Below, in pieces: positions 1 to 9,687 of a stretch of DNA of 64,000 nucleotides. Every line of letters begins with the position of its first letter. Position 1 is the stretch's first letter. The DNA is from Leuconostoc suionicum (lineage in GTDB: Bacteria > Bacillota > Bacilli > Lactobacillales > Lactobacillaceae): assembly GCF_001891125.1 (NCBI RefSeq), contig NZ_CP015247.1, positions 700,501 through 764,500 of the forward strand. The letters are read 5' to 3'. A model generated the notes under the pieces. That model did not search any database and was not told the DNA's origin. It saw only the letters and a program-made list of their open reading frames with translations. The position numbers and the translations under genes were made by a program.

Positions 1-2
1 AT

Positions 3-935
3 TTTGAGTATTTTACGATTATTTCATTGCTGGCATTTGTTGATAAAAAAGTTGATTTAGTTATTTTCGAATCTGGATTAGGTGGACTCTGGGATGCTAC
101 TAATGCAATTGAGCCACCAATGTTAACTGTTTTTACTAAAATTAGCATCGACCATCAAAATTTGTTGGGACATAATATCGCTGAAATTGCCGAGAACAAG
201 GCTGCTATTATCAAACCGGGTATATGGGTAATCGATTACCCGGGACAAGATATTGAGGCCAAAAAGGTATTAAAAGCGCGAACAGAAAAGGTTGGCGCAC
301 GTTGGTTTGAACATAAGCGAGATGAAATCATTATAGCCAATACATCACCATCTGGTCTTGATTTGATTATTAATGGCAAGAGCGGTTATTTCTTAAGTAT
401 GGCTGGTGCTTTTCAGGTTCACAATTTCAGTATCGTATTGAAAACGAAAGCGGCATTAATCGAAAAGGGATATCAATTTGATGCCGAAAAGACTCGTAAT
501 GGTATTGCCAATGTAAAAATGTTGGGGCGGATGAATTATCATGCTGATAAAAACATTTTGTTTGATGCTGCTCATAATGTTGATGGCATTCAGGGATTAG
601 TCTCTGCATTGAATTCTTGGCACTTAAAAATTAAGCCGACTTTGATTCTAGGCGTTCTCAAGGACAAAGATTATCATGAGATGTTGGATGAAATTATACC
701 ATTTGTTCAGCGTGTCATTACCGTCACACCGAATAACAAAACACGAGCGTTATCTGCAGACGAATTGGCAACTGATATTTTATCGAACTATCCAAGTATT
801 GAGGTTGAGATTGCTAATGATGCTTCGGCAGCCATCTCACTTGCAATGCGTGTTCGTGAGTCTTCTCAGGCATTGATTGTCGTTACTGGATCATTCTATA
901 CTTTAAGTGCAATTCATAGGGAAGGTCGTATTTAG
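3..935 (+). CDS. folC: Folylpolyglutamate/dihydrofolate synthase, 5' end outside window
   Basis: Cytosolic Mur-ligase-family enzyme that adds glutamates to folates using ATP. The reading frame is open to the left edge (residues FEYFTII precede the first possible start at 27), so the N-terminus with the ATP P-loop lies outside the window and this is a partial gene. Visible family landmarks are ESGLGG..DATN, SIDHQNLLG, ENKAAIIKPG, the FDAAHN substrate motif and a C-terminal VTGSFYTLSA. The usual GLGGR(L/F)DATN reads GLGGLWDATN here, so the conserved Arg is replaced. No terminator is obvious after the stop; a new promoter follows. Identity is secure from the DAAHN and GLGG motifs and the C-terminal domain; bifunctionality (FolC/DHFS) cannot be judged. 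Confidence 0.9.
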   Translation, partial: FEYFTIISLLAFVDKKVDLVIFESGLGGLWDATNAIEPPMLTVFTKISIDHQNLLGHNIAEIAENKAAIIKPGIWVIDYPGQDIEAKKVLKARTEKVGARWFEHKRDEIIIANTSPSGLDLIINGKSGYFLSMAGAFQVHNFSIVLKTKAALIEKGYQFDAEKTRNGIANVKMLGRMNYHADKNILFDAAHNVDGIQGLVSALNSWHLKIKPTLILGVLKDKDYHEMLDEIIPFVQRVITVTPNNKTRALSADELATDILSNYPSIEVEIANDASAAISLAMRVRESSQALIVVTGSFYTLSAIHREGRI

Positions 936-1004
936 AGCCAGTTCAAAATGATGTTGCTTAGTAGCCATTGATCATTTATTCACTTTTTCTAGGTTGTCAA
1001 TCTT

Positions 1005-1033
1005 TTGTGAAAATGTCTCTCTCATGTTAAAAT
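1005..1033 (+). promoter_or_regulatory. Promoter of the dus gene
   Basis: TTGTGA (1005-1010), 17-bp spacer, TAAAAT (1028-1033). It lies about 45 bases before the start codon of the dihydrouridine synthase gene, whose Shine-Dalgarno GAGG is at 1067-1070. Confidence 0.6.
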
Positions 1034-1077
1034 GGGAGAGATATTTTTATGAGTATGAAACTTTATGAGGCAAAATA

Positions 1078-2175
1078 ATGTCAGAATTAAAACAAAATTT
1101 TTTCTGGGACGAAGTCGTTGAAAAAGTACAAAACAATCACAAGAGTAAACAACCTTTTTTTAGTATGGCACCTATGGAGGCCGTAACTGATACTGTTTTT
1201 AGACGTGTTGTTGCCAAAGCAGCAGCCCCAGATGTTTATTACACTGAGTTCACCAATGCCAGTTCAATGGTTCATCCTAAAGCTAAGTTTTCTGTTCAGG
1301 GTCGCTTGGCAGTCGCTGAAGACGAACAACAGCCTGTGGCACAGATATGGGGATCAAGACCAAAAGAAATAGCTGGGTCAATAGAAATTTTAGCCGACAT
1401 GGGTTATCAGGCTGTTGATATTAATATGGGTTGCCCAGATGGCACAGTGATTAAAAATAGTTCTGGATCTGATTTGATCAGGCATCCTGATTTAGCTGAA
1501 AAAATTATTGTTGCTGCTCAAAGCGGTAGTTTGCCGGTTTCAGTAAAAACACGGCTTGGGTTTTATAAACCAGAAGAATTTAGAGAGTGGTTACCAATTA
1601 TTTTGCGGCATCAGGTAGCAGTTTTGACTGTCCATCTACGCTCCCGTAAAGAGATGTCTAAAGCACCAGCTCATTATGAACATATTGATGAAATACTGGC
1701 AATGCGTGATGAAATAGCACCTAACACATTGATTCAAATTAATGGTGATATTAAAACTAGAGCACAGGGAATAGCACTAGTCCAAGAGCACCCGGGTATT
1801 GATGGGATTATGATTGGTCGAGGAATTTTTGAAAATCCGTATGCTTTTGAAAAGCAACCACGCCAACATACACTAGAAGAATCAATTGCGTTGTTAAATC
1901 TACAATTAGACTTATTTGATGAAGTTAGTGAAACGGTAACTACGAAACATTTTGAGGCTTTGAAAAGATACTTTAAAATTTATTTGCGTGGATTCGCCCA
2001 TGCTTCAGCATTACGTCAAATGTTGATGGATACACATACAACGACCGAGGTTCGAGAAATTTTAACCCGGGAATTAGCCAAGGTTTATGCTGCGGTGGCT
2101 GACGATAAGCATATCTACCGTGACAATGCTGCTGCCAGTGCTGATATGGCCTTGTCAGTGAATAAGCAAAAATAA
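1078..2175 (+). CDS. dus: tRNA-dihydrouridine synthase
   Basis: Flavoenzyme that reduces uridine to dihydrouridine in the D-loop of tRNA, using FMN and NAD(P)H. The 365-residue protein has the Dus TIM-barrel order: substrate/FMN loop SMAPMEAVTD (29-38), the Q-W-G strand AQIWGSRP, catalytic cysteine in NMGCP (Cys119), the VKTRLG strand, the TVHLRSR active-site strand and the C-terminal FMN phosphate loop IMIGRGIFENP. The start ATG is 7 bases after GAGG. The short sequence after the catalytic Cys (SSGSDL) differs from the common GxGAAL form. It has its own promoter and a weak terminator. Dus subtype (DusB versus DusC-like) is not decidable by eye. Confidence 0.9.
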   Translation: MSELKQNFFWDEVVEKVQNNHKSKQPFFSMAPMEAVTDTVFRRVVAKAAAPDVYYTEFTNASSMVHPKAKFSVQGRLAVAEDEQQPVAQIWGSRPKEIAGSIEILADMGYQAVDINMGCPDGTVIKNSSGSDLIRHPDLAEKIIVAAQSGSLPVSVKTRLGFYKPEEFREWLPIILRHQVAVLTVHLRSRKEMSKAPAHYEHIDEILAMRDEIAPNTLIQINGDIKTRAQGIALVQEHPGIDGIMIGRGIFENPYAFEKQPRQHTLEESIALLNLQLDLFDEVSETVTTKHFEALKRYFKIYLRGFAHASALRQMLMDTHTTTEVREILTRELAKVYAAVADDKHIYRDNAAASADMALSVNKQK

Positions 2176-2192
2176 GAAAGTATTTGAAAGTT

Positions 2193-2217
2193 TGTGCGAC
2201 TATTGCACAGCTTTTTT
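2193..2217 (+). terminator. Weak terminator after dus
   Basis: Stem TGTGC (2193-2197) and GCACA (2205-2209) with a 7-base loop, followed by GC and six T. Only five pairs, so read-through into murE is likely. Confidence 0.45.
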
Positions 2218-2219
2218 AG

Positions 2220-2225
2220 TATAAT
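2220..2225 (+). promoter_or_regulatory. murE -10 box directly abutting the start codon
   Basis: TATAAT at 2220-2225 with only 6 bases before the murE ATG at 2232. A start point 7 bases after the -10 box is the A of the ATG. No convincing -35 box is seen, and no Shine-Dalgarno sequence exists between the box and the ATG. This implies a leaderless transcript. Confidence 0.6.
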
Positions 2226-2231
2226 GAAATT

Positions 2232-3704
2232 ATGAGATTAACAACTGAAACAATTCAAAATTTATTAGTGGACCATGATCTATTATTAGATGCACCAGAC
2301 GTTGATATGACGTTTGATTTCTTACACTATGATACCCGAGAAGTACAAAAAAATACGTTATTTGTTATTAAGGGCGCCTTTAAAAGAGATTACTTGGATG
2401 ATGTACATGGTATTACAGGATTAATTACAGAAACAAAAATTGATGTTGATTTACCGCAGTGGCAAGTATCGAATGTTCAAAAGGCTTTGTCCCTCTTATC
2501 AATGGCTTTTTTTGACTATCCGCAAGAGCAGTTATGGATTGGTGCTTTTACAGGTACCAAAGGTAAAACGACTGCTGCTTATTTTGCCTACACAATGCTG
2601 AAAGAGGCAACTAATAATCATACGGCCTTATTTTCTACAGTTGATCGCATTACTGGCCCGCAAGTATCAGATAAGAAAAAGTCTGATTTGACAACACCTG
2701 AGTCATATGAATTGTTTAAAGATATGCGTCAAGTTGTTGATAATGGTATGACTCACCTTGTGATGGAGGTGAGTTCACAAGCCTATCTTAAAAATCGTGT
2801 TTATGGACTACGCTATGATGTGGGCGCCTTCTTGAATATATCCCCAGATCATATTGGTCCTAATGAGCACCCAACATTTGAAGATTATTTGGCACACAAA
2901 TTGATGTTACTAGATCACTCAGATGAGGTGATTGTCAACGCTGAAACAGATCATTTTGATACCATTTACACCTATGCTAAAAAAACACATCATAAGGTCT
3001 ACACATACAGCCGTCAAATGTTTACTTCTGAAGAAAGTGCCATTCATGAAAGTAGGTTCACGGTTGTTAAGAGTGAATTCAACGAAATGCTTGGTTCGTA
3101 TCGTTTAAATGTTCCAGGAGACTTCAATGAGTCAAACGCAATGGCAGCAATGATGTTGGTTTCTTTTGCTGGTGTTAAACATCAAGCAATGGTAAAAGGG
3201 TTAGATGAAGTGTTTATTCCCGGCCGGATGCTTAGTTTACCAATTAATGGACATGGAGTGGCTTTTGTTGATTATGCTCATAATTTTGTCTCCATGCAAG
3301 CTTTACTTAGCTTTGCACAGGCCCAATACCCAAATGGTAGAGTGCTTGTTGTAGTTGGTTCTCCAGGTAATAAAGGTGTTTCGAGACGTGCTGATTTTGG
3401 TCACGTAGTGAGTGATTTGGCTGATGTAGTTTATTTAACCGCTGATGATCCACAATTTGAAAATCCTTTGGATATTGCACATGAGATTGCTGCGCATATC
3501 AATAATGATAAATTAGAGGTGCATTATGAAATGAACCGTATTGCAGCCATCCATGAAGCGATTTCTGCTGCAAAAGAAAATGATATTGTTATTGTTGCTG
3601 GTAAGGGTGAAGATCCCTACCAAAAAATAGATGGTGTTGATGTGCCTTACATTGGTGATTACGCCGTTGTAAAACAATTTAGAGATCAGATAAAGAACCC
3701 ATAA
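2232..3704 (+). CDS. murE: UDP-N-acetylmuramyl-tripeptide synthetase, lysine type
   Basis: Cytosolic ligase that adds the third amino acid to UDP-MurNAc-L-Ala-D-Glu during peptidoglycan precursor synthesis. The 490 residues carry the ATP loop GTKGKTT (108-114), the MEVSS and NISPDH motifs, and FVDYAHN. The specificity motif near residues 405-408 is DDPQ, not the DNPR of diaminopimelate-adding enzymes, which points to L-lysine and fits a lactic acid bacterium. The start lacks a Shine-Dalgarno and sits 6 bases after a TATAAT, so the mRNA is probably leaderless. The stop codon lies in the loop of the following terminator. The substrate amino acid is inferred from the motif only. Confidence 0.92.
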   Translation: MRLTTETIQNLLVDHDLLLDAPDVDMTFDFLHYDTREVQKNTLFVIKGAFKRDYLDDVHGITGLITETKIDVDLPQWQVSNVQKALSLLSMAFFDYPQEQLWIGAFTGTKGKTTAAYFAYTMLKEATNNHTALFSTVDRITGPQVSDKKKSDLTTPESYELFKDMRQVVDNGMTHLVMEVSSQAYLKNRVYGLRYDVGAFLNISPDHIGPNEHPTFEDYLAHKLMLLDHSDEVIVNAETDHFDTIYTYAKKTHHKVYTYSRQMFTSEESAIHESRFTVVKSEFNEMLGSYRLNVPGDFNESNAMAAMMLVSFAGVKHQAMVKGLDEVFIPGRMLSLPINGHGVAFVDYAHNFVSMQALLSFAQAQYPNGRVLVVVGSPGNKGVSRRADFGHVVSDLADVVYLTADDPQFENPLDIAHEIAAHINNDKLEVHYEMNRIAAIHEAISAAKENDIVIVAGKGEDPYQKIDGVDVPYIGDYAVVKQFRDQIKNP

Positions 3705-3717
3705 GGGTTCTTTTTTG
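3692..3717 (+). terminator. murE terminator
   Basis: Perfect 9-bp stem AAAGAACCC (3692-3700) with GGGTTCTTT (3705-3713), 4-base loop containing the murE TAA stop, then a T-rich tail. Confidence 0.9.
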
Positions 3718-3759
3718 TGCTGTAAACTTTAAAATTAATCATTTTTTTTTGGAAACTAG

Positions 3760-3794
3760 TGGTACAATGAAGTTGTAAAGTGTAAGCGGTTACA
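3760..3794 (+). promoter_or_regulatory. pdh operon promoter with perfect cre box
   Basis: Extended -10 TGGTACAAT (3760-3768) with a poor -35, followed by TGTAAGCGGTTACA (3781-3794). This matches the catabolite-responsive element consensus TGWAANCGNTNWCA at every position. The cre begins a few bases downstream of the expected start point, a position where CcpA normally represses by road-block. The lplA Shine-Dalgarno AAGGAG follows at 3797-3802. Confidence 0.85.
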
Positions 3795-3810
3795 TTAAGG
3801 AGCTGATAAT

Positions 3811-4821
3811 ATGCAATTTATTAATTACTTTAATCAAGATGCCTATACCAACATCGCCATGGATGCTTGGTTATTGAAAAATTTAAAACCAAAAAAGCCG
3901 GTTTTTGCATTATGGCAGAACAAAAAAGCAGTGATTATTGGTGAAAATCAAAACACCTTTTCGGAGGTAAATCAGGCGTATATAGATTCACAGAATGTTC
4001 AAGTTGTTCGACGTGTTTCAGGAGGAGGCGCAGTTTATCATGATTTAGGAAACATTTGTTTTACATTTTTTGTTCCAGTTGCTACTAGTGCTAGTGTTGA
4101 TTTTCATCAGTTTGTTAAACCAATGGCGGATGCTTTGGAGTCACTTGGTATACATGTTGATATTTCTGGACGAAATGATTTAGAGATTGCGGGGAAAAAG
4201 GTTTCTGGGAATGCCCAGAGATATGCTGGTGGCTATCTAATGCATCATGGCACACTGCTCTGGGACACTGATGTGGATGCTATGATACGTTCTCTTAATG
4301 TAGCTGATGAAAAGTTTATATCTAAGGCGGCTAAATCAGTTCGTGCTCGTGTTGGCAATATTAAAGACTATGCACCCGAGGGGTTAACAATTAGTACATT
4401 TATTGATCAGTTGAAATATTATTTAGCAGACGAGGGCAAAGATACTGAATATGTGTTGAGTGAAGAACAAAAGGCCTCTATCAAAAAACTGCGCGATGAA
4501 AAATTTTCACAGTGGGCATGGAATTACGGAAAAAGCCCACAGTTTATGTATAACAATCATGCTAAATATGATGGTGGTGCAATCGATGTACAAATTGATG
4601 TAAAAAATGGTGATATTACAGATGTAAACTTTACAGGAGACTTTTTGGGGGTTAGAGATTGGCGTGAAATGAAATCAGAATTAATTGGTATACCATTTAC
4701 TCGCGATACAATTGCCGAAGTACTTGATAGAAATAAAGACGGTCAATATTTTGGCAGCATCACAAATGATGAGCTTTTAGAAACATTCTTTCAGAAAGAT
4801 GAGGTAAAAATAAATGGCTGA
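3811..4821 (+). CDS. lplA: Lipoate-protein ligase
   Basis: Attaches lipoate to the lipoyl domain of acyltransferase (E2) proteins via lipoyl-AMP. The 336-residue protein has the LplA order: RRVSGGGAVYHDLGN (about residues 69-83) for lipoyl-AMP binding, the catalytic lysine in GKKVSGNAQ, the HHGTLL strand and a C-terminal accessory domain. It is first in the pdh operon and its end overlaps pdhA by 8 bases, so the ligase is co-made with its substrate PdhC. No lipA or lipB is in the window, so free lipoate scavenging is the likely route (inference). The start is set by AAGGAG 8 bases upstream. Confidence 0.93.
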   Translation: MQFINYFNQDAYTNIAMDAWLLKNLKPKKPVFALWQNKKAVIIGENQNTFSEVNQAYIDSQNVQVVRRVSGGGAVYHDLGNICFTFFVPVATSASVDFHQFVKPMADALESLGIHVDISGRNDLEIAGKKVSGNAQRYAGGYLMHHGTLLWDTDVDAMIRSLNVADEKFISKAAKSVRARVGNIKDYAPEGLTISTFIDQLKYYLADEGKDTEYVLSEEQKASIKKLRDEKFSQWAWNYGKSPQFMYNNHAKYDGGAIDVQIDVKNGDITDVNFTGDFLGVRDWREMKSELIGIPFTRDTIAEVLDRNKDGQYFGSITNDELLETFFQKDEVKING

Positions 4822-5950
4822 CATAACAGCAACAAATAAGCAAGTACTTGACTTTAATCATCAGCTTACTACACAAGCAGATAGTTTTCCAACATTAAGT
4901 GTATTAGACAATACTGGAAAAATTGTTGATGATGAAGCTTTTGAGCGTGCAGAGTTATCTAATGAAGACTTAATCAATATTATAAAACGCATGATTTTAA
5001 GTCGGCAGTTAGATATTCGTTCAACAAAACTAGCTAAGCAGGGGCGGTTTGGATTTTTTGCACCAACAGCTGGTCAAGAAGCCTCACAGATGGCCTCCTC
5101 TTATGCTTTTAATGATGATGACTGGCTAATGCCGGGTTATCGAGACATCCCCCAAATTGTTGTGAAGGGATGGCCAATTTGGAAAGCGATTTTGTGGTCA
5201 CGTGGGCATGTTTTAGGTAATGTATATACTACTGAAGACGACAAACCAGTAAATTCGTGGATGCCACAAATTATCATTGGTGCTCAGTATGTGGAGGCGG
5301 CCGGCATTGCGTTAGGGTTGAAGAAACGTGGAAAAAACGCGGTCGTGTATGCTTATACAGGTGATGGTGGTACATCACAAGGCGATTTTTATGAGGGCAT
5401 AAATTTCGCCGGGGCGTATAACGCTAATGCAGTGTTCTTCGTTCAGAACAATGGTTACGCTATTTCTACACCACGCGTATTGCAAACAGCAGCACCGCAT
5501 TTAGCTGCAAAAGGTTGGGCGGCTGGATTACCAAGCCTGGTAGTGGACGGGAACGATCCGATCGCTGTTTATTTGGCTTCTAAAGAAGCTCGTGCATGGG
5601 CGGCAAACGGCAATGGCCCTGTGCTGATTGAAACGATTACTAATCGTTTGGAGGCTCATTCGACAGCTGGAGATGATCCGCTACGTTACCGAACGAAAGA
5701 TGATATTGGAGAATGGTGGAAAAAAGAACCACTTATTCGAATGCGCAAGTTATTGCAAGATCAGGGTATTTGGAACGAAGAACAAGAAGACGATTATGTA
5801 AAAGAAGTCAATCAACTGATCGATGACCAAATTAAGATTGCAGATAGTGTTGAGAAACAAAAAATTTCTAACTTTATTAAAAATACACTCGAAGTCCCAA
5901 GTCAAGCAATGAAAGAGCAAATAGCTAAGTTTGAAAGCGAGGGAAAGTAA
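4814..5950 (+). CDS. pdhA: Pyruvate dehydrogenase E1 component, alpha subunit
   Basis: Thiamine-diphosphate-dependent subunit of the pyruvate dehydrogenase complex; with PdhB it decarboxylates pyruvate and reductively acetylates the lipoyl group of PdhC. At 378 residues it has the usual length. The ThDP/Mg motif runs from GDGGTSQG (183-190) to NN (212-213). The start ATG has GAGG 9 bases upstream inside the end of lplA. Second gene of lplA-pdhABCD; one base separates it from the pdhB start. Branched-chain 2-oxo acid E1 is the main alternative, but gene order with a dihydrolipoyl dehydrogenase and the cre box favours pyruvate. Confidence 0.93.
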   Translation: MADITATNKQVLDFNHQLTTQADSFPTLSVLDNTGKIVDDEAFERAELSNEDLINIIKRMILSRQLDIRSTKLAKQGRFGFFAPTAGQEASQMASSYAFNDDDWLMPGYRDIPQIVVKGWPIWKAILWSRGHVLGNVYTTEDDKPVNSWMPQIIIGAQYVEAAGIALGLKKRGKNAVVYAYTGDGGTSQGDFYEGINFAGAYNANAVFFVQNNGYAISTPRVLQTAAPHLAAKGWAAGLPSLVVDGNDPIAVYLASKEARAWAANGNGPVLIETITNRLEAHSTAGDDPLRYRTKDDIGEWWKKEPLIRMRKLLQDQGIWNEEQEDDYVKEVNQLIDDQIKIADSVEKQKISNFIKNTLEVPSQAMKEQIAKFESEGK

Positions 5951-5951
5951 C

Positions 5952-6932
5952 ATGGCTGTGAAAAGTTATATCGATGCCATCCGTGAAGCGATGGACTTGG
6001 CATTGGAAAAAGATGGTGATGTGATTATCTTTGGTGAAGACGTTGGAAAAAATGGTGGTGTTTTCCGTGCCACTGATGGTCTTCAAGCTAAATACGGCGA
6101 AGATCGTGTGTTTAATACGCCTTTAGCAGAATCAGGTATAGGTGGCATGGCAATTGGTTTGACTACTCAAGATTATCGACCAATTATGGAAATTCAATTT
6201 TTTGGCTTTGTATTTGAAGTAATGGATTCGATAGCAGGCCAAATGGCACGAAATCGTTTCCGGTTTAATGGTACGCGTAACATGCCAATTGTTGTACGTT
6301 CGCCTTATGGTGGCGGAACTAAAACACCAGAAATGCATGCTGATAATTTAGAGGGCATGGTAGCACAAATTCCTGGTATCCGAGTGGTGATGCCGGCAAA
6401 TCCTGCTGACGCAAAGGGGCTACTACTAAGTTCTATTGCGTCCAATGATCCAGTTGTATTCCTAGAAAATTTACATTTGTATAGATCATTGAAGGGTGAA
6501 GTGCCGGAAGGATATTACACAACGCCATTAGACAAAGCTGCGATTGCACGAGAAGGAGATGATATCTCAATCATTTCTTACGGCGGTGGCGTCCCTGTTG
6601 CCTTGAAAGCCGCTGAGGAATTATCTAAGAAAGGTATTTCAGCTGAGGTGCTAGATCTTCGTACAGTTTCGCCATTAGATATTCAATCAATCGGAGAAAC
6701 CGTTGCTAAGACAGGTCGTGTGGTTGTTGTGCAAGAAGCACAACGAATGGCAGGTATTGGCGCTGCTATTATGGGTGAAATTTCTGAACGATTTATTTTG
6801 AGTTTAAAAGCACCTATCGGTCGAGTAGCTGCACCAGACTCTGTTTATCCATTTGGACAAGCAGAAAATGATTGGATGATTAAGTCTGACGATGTTGTGG
6901 CCAAAGTAGTGGAGGTTGTAAATTATGACTGA
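5952..6932 (+). CDS. pdhB: Pyruvate dehydrogenase E1 component, beta subunit
   Basis: Transketolase-like beta subunit of E1; binds the pyrimidine side of ThDP and contacts E2. The start is the ATG at 5952, because GAGGGAAAG lies 4-12 bases before it. An in-frame ATG at 5931 is inside pdhA and lacks a ribosome site. The 326-residue protein shows [20 protein letters not shown] (ThDP pocket), RSPYGGG and a C-terminal transketolase domain with VVVQEAQ. It overlaps pdhC by 8 bases, consistent with translational coupling. Confidence 0.93.
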   Translation: MAVKSYIDAIREAMDLALEKDGDVIIFGEDVGKNGGVFRATDGLQAKYGEDRVFNTPLAESGIGGMAIGLTTQDYRPIMEIQFFGFVFEVMDSIAGQMARNRFRFNGTRNMPIVVRSPYGGGTKTPEMHADNLEGMVAQIPGIRVVMPANPADAKGLLLSSIASNDPVVFLENLHLYRSLKGEVPEGYYTTPLDKAAIAREGDDISIISYGGGVPVALKAAEELSKKGISAEVLDLRTVSPLDIQSIGETVAKTGRVVVVQEAQRMAGIGAAIMGEISERFILSLKAPIGRVAAPDSVYPFGQAENDWMIKSDDVVAKVVEVVNYD

Positions 6933-8226
6933 GATTTTTAAGATGCCAGATATTGGCGAAGGTATGGCGGAGGGAGATATTACTTCTTGGCTGGTTAAAG
7001 TTGGTGATACGATAGCGGTGGATGACCCAGTCGCAGAAGTACAAAATGACAAATTGATGCAAGAAATTTTGTCTCCTTACGGTGGTAAAGTTACAAAACT
7101 TTTTGTTGACGCTGGAACAACAGTTGAGGTTGGCGATCCATTAATTGAGTTTGATGGAGACGGCAGCAGTGAAAATGACTCTGATAACGGTCACGTAGCG
7201 CAATCAAGTACTTCTTCGAACGCAGTGGAGACAGCGGAAAGCACCCCAAAAAACACAGCTCCTAAGGAAACTAGCACTGTTCAAGTAGCAAACGGTCATG
7301 TGCTAGCAATGCCATCAGTACGTCACTTGGCTTATGAGAAAAATATAGATTTAACACAAGTACCAGCTACTGGTCGCCATGGCCATGTTACTCTAGCAGA
7401 CGTTGAAAACTTCCAAGGATCAGAAAGTTCAGTATCTACTCAAACGCAAACATCAACCACATCCCAAACAGAGGCGTCTGCAGCTGTTCATGAGGAAAAT
7501 GATCCAGCACCAGCATCACCATTACGTGAAGGGCGTCAACCAATGGCACCAGTACGTAAGGCGATAGCCAGAGCGATGGATATGCAAGCATCTATTCCAA
7601 CAGTGACGAATTTTGATTCTGTTGATGTTAGAAAATTGGTTGCCCACCGCAAGGCGTTTAAGGAAATGGCTCGTGATGACAAAGGCATACATTTAACATA
7701 CCTAGCCTATGCTGTTAAAGCGTTGGCAGCTGTAGCTAAGAAATTCCCAGAATTAAATGCTAGTGTTGACATGAAAGCACAAGAAATTGTTTACCACGAT
7801 GATGTTAACATGGGCATCGCTGTGGATGCGCCTACTGGGTTGTTTGTGCCAGTCATTAAGAACGCAGATCGAAAGTCTATTTTCACAATTGCGCAAGAAA
7901 TAACTGATCTTGCTGAAGCAGTCCGTGATGGATCAATTACACCTGCCCAAATGCAGGGCGGAACAATCACAATTTCTAACCTTGGTTCAGCCCGAGGTAC
8001 TTGGTTTACACCAATTATTAACGGTAAAGAAGTAGCAATATTAGGATTAGGCTCAATCTTAAAGGAACCTATTGTCAATGACGATGGAGAGCTAGCCGTG
8101 GGTCAAAATATGAAATTATCATTGACCTATGATCATCGTTTGATTGATGGCATGTTAGGACAATCGGCTCTTAATTATTTGAAGCAGTTATTATCTGATC
8201 CAGCCTATATGTTGATGGAGGTGTAA
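6925..8226 (+). CDS. pdhC: Pyruvate dehydrogenase E2 component, dihydrolipoamide acetyltransferase
   Basis: Core of the PDH complex; transfers the acetyl group from lipoate to CoA. The 433 residues contain one N-terminal lipoyl domain (about 1-77) with the lipoyl-lysine in VQNDKLMQ (Lys43). A Ser/Thr/Ala-rich linker follows, then a peripheral-subunit-binding domain (about 129-163, [11 protein letters not shown] to GHVTLADV). A second flexible linker leads to the catalytic domain ending in YDHRLIDG, where His and Asp are the active-site pair. A single lipoyl domain matches the usual Gram-positive layout. It is presumably the substrate of the LplA encoded at the front of the operon. Confidence 0.94.
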   Translation: MTEIFKMPDIGEGMAEGDITSWLVKVGDTIAVDDPVAEVQNDKLMQEILSPYGGKVTKLFVDAGTTVEVGDPLIEFDGDGSSENDSDNGHVAQSSTSSNAVETAESTPKNTAPKETSTVQVANGHVLAMPSVRHLAYEKNIDLTQVPATGRHGHVTLADVENFQGSESSVSTQTQTSTTSQTEASAAVHEENDPAPASPLREGRQPMAPVRKAIARAMDMQASIPTVTNFDSVDVRKLVAHRKAFKEMARDDKGIHLTYLAYAVKALAAVAKKFPELNASVDMKAQEIVYHDDVNMGIAVDAPTGLFVPVIKNADRKSIFTIAQEITDLAEAVRDGSITPAQMQGGTITISNLGSARGTWFTPIINGKEVAILGLGSILKEPIVNDDGELAVGQNMKLSLTYDHRLIDGMLGQSALNYLKQLLSDPAYMLMEV

Positions 8227-8228
8227 TT

Positions 8229-9638
8229 ATGGTTGTTGGTGCACAAGCACGTGAAATTGATACAGTAGTCATTGGATCTGGTCCTGGTGGCTATGTTGCT
8301 GCTATTCGAGCTGCTGAACTTGGACAAAAGGTTGTTATTATCGAGCGTGATAATATTGGTGGTGTTTGTTTAAATATTGGTTGTATTCCATCAAAGGCAT
8401 TAATTAATGTAGGTCATAGGTACCGTGAAGCAACCGAGGAGACTCCGTTTGGATTAACCACTTCTGGTGTCACACTAGATTGGCAACAGACACAGGATTG
8501 GAAACAAAATAAGGTAGTACACACGCTAACTTCTGGTGTAGAGATGCTATTAAAAAAGCATCATGTTGAAATTGTTAAAGGAGAGGCAGTGTTCAATGAC
8601 AACGAGACCTTGAATGTTTTACAAGAGGATGGTCATGAACTATTGCAGTTTAACAATGCAATAATTGCTACAGGTTCGAAGCCAATTGAAATTCCAACTA
8701 TTCCGTTTGGTGGACGCATCGTTGATTCTACTGGTGCTTTAGCTTTTACTGAAATACCAAAGAGATTAATTATTGTAGGTGGTGGCGTTATTGGATCTGA
8801 GATTGGCGGTGCCTATGCTAATTTGGGAGCGCAAGTAACCATTATTGAGGGTTTGGACCACACACTGAACGGCTTTGATGCGGAAATGACGAAACCAGTA
8901 TTAGATGATTTTAAAGCTCATGGTGGCACGGTTGTGACGTCTGCAATGGCTAAGGAAGTAACACAGACTGCTAAGGAAGTGACGTTGACCTACGAGGCAG
9001 ACGGTAAGGAGCAAAGTATTACGGGCGATTATCTCTTAGTAGCTGTGGGACGTCGCGCCAATACAGACGGTTTGGGATTGAACAATACCGATATCAAAGT
9101 AGACAGCAAAGGCTTGATTACAACAAGCGATACAATGAAAACGACCGTTCCGCATATATATGCCATTGGAGACGTTGTCGCAGGTCCGCAGTTGGCTCAT
9201 AAAGCTAGTTTTGAAGGAAAAATAGCTGCTGCAGCCATCGCAGAAGATGCGCAGGCGCGTGATTTACATTATTCACTACCTTCTGTAGCCTATACGCAGT
9301 ATGAATTAGCAACAACTGGTGAAACGCCTGAGTCAGTTAAAATAAATCATTTGGATGCAAAAATTTCAAAGTTCCCGTTTGCCGGTAATGGTCGTGCTAT
9401 TTCTATGGATCAAGCTGTTGGTTTTGTGCGGCTGATTAGTGATAAAAGCAGTAATGCGTTAATTGGTGCACAGGTTGTTGGTCCCTCTGCATCGGACTTG
9501 ATTTCCGAGTTGTCCTTAGCGGTTGAAAATGGTTTGACAACGAAGGATATTTCATTGACAATACATCCACATCCAACACTCGGCGAAGCAATTATGGATG
9601 CAGCTGAGTTAGCCGATGGGCTACCAATCCATATTTAA
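8229..9638 (+). CDS. pdhD: Dihydrolipoyl dehydrogenase (E3)
   Basis: FAD enzyme that re-oxidises dihydrolipoamide and passes electrons to NAD. The 469-residue protein has the FAD motif GSGPGGYVAA (17-26), the redox-active disulfide Cys47/Cys52 in GGVCLNIGCIPSKAL, the NAD motif GGGVIGSEIG, the second FAD motif AIGDV and the C-terminal catalytic HPHPTLGEA. GGAGGTG at 8217-8223 sets the start. It ends the pdh set. No terminator separates it from the hydrolase gene 49 bases later, which may therefore be co-transcribed. Confidence 0.95.
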   Translation: MVVGAQAREIDTVVIGSGPGGYVAAIRAAELGQKVVIIERDNIGGVCLNIGCIPSKALINVGHRYREATEETPFGLTTSGVTLDWQQTQDWKQNKVVHTLTSGVEMLLKKHHVEIVKGEAVFNDNETLNVLQEDGHELLQFNNAIIATGSKPIEIPTIPFGGRIVDSTGALAFTEIPKRLIIVGGGVIGSEIGGAYANLGAQVTIIEGLDHTLNGFDAEMTKPVLDDFKAHGGTVVTSAMAKEVTQTAKEVTLTYEADGKEQSITGDYLLVAVGRRANTDGLGLNNTDIKVDSKGLITTSDTMKTTVPHIYAIGDVVAGPQLAHKASFEGKIAAAAIAEDAQARDLHYSLPSVAYTQYELATTGETPESVKINHLDAKISKFPFAGNGRAISMDQAVGFVRLISDKSSNALIGAQVVGPSASDLISELSLAVENGLTTKDISLTIHPHPTLGEAIMDAAELADGLPIHI

Positions 9639-9687
9639 GTACAAAGTGTATGATGAGTTTAAGAACAGAAGATGTTGGGGGTAAACA

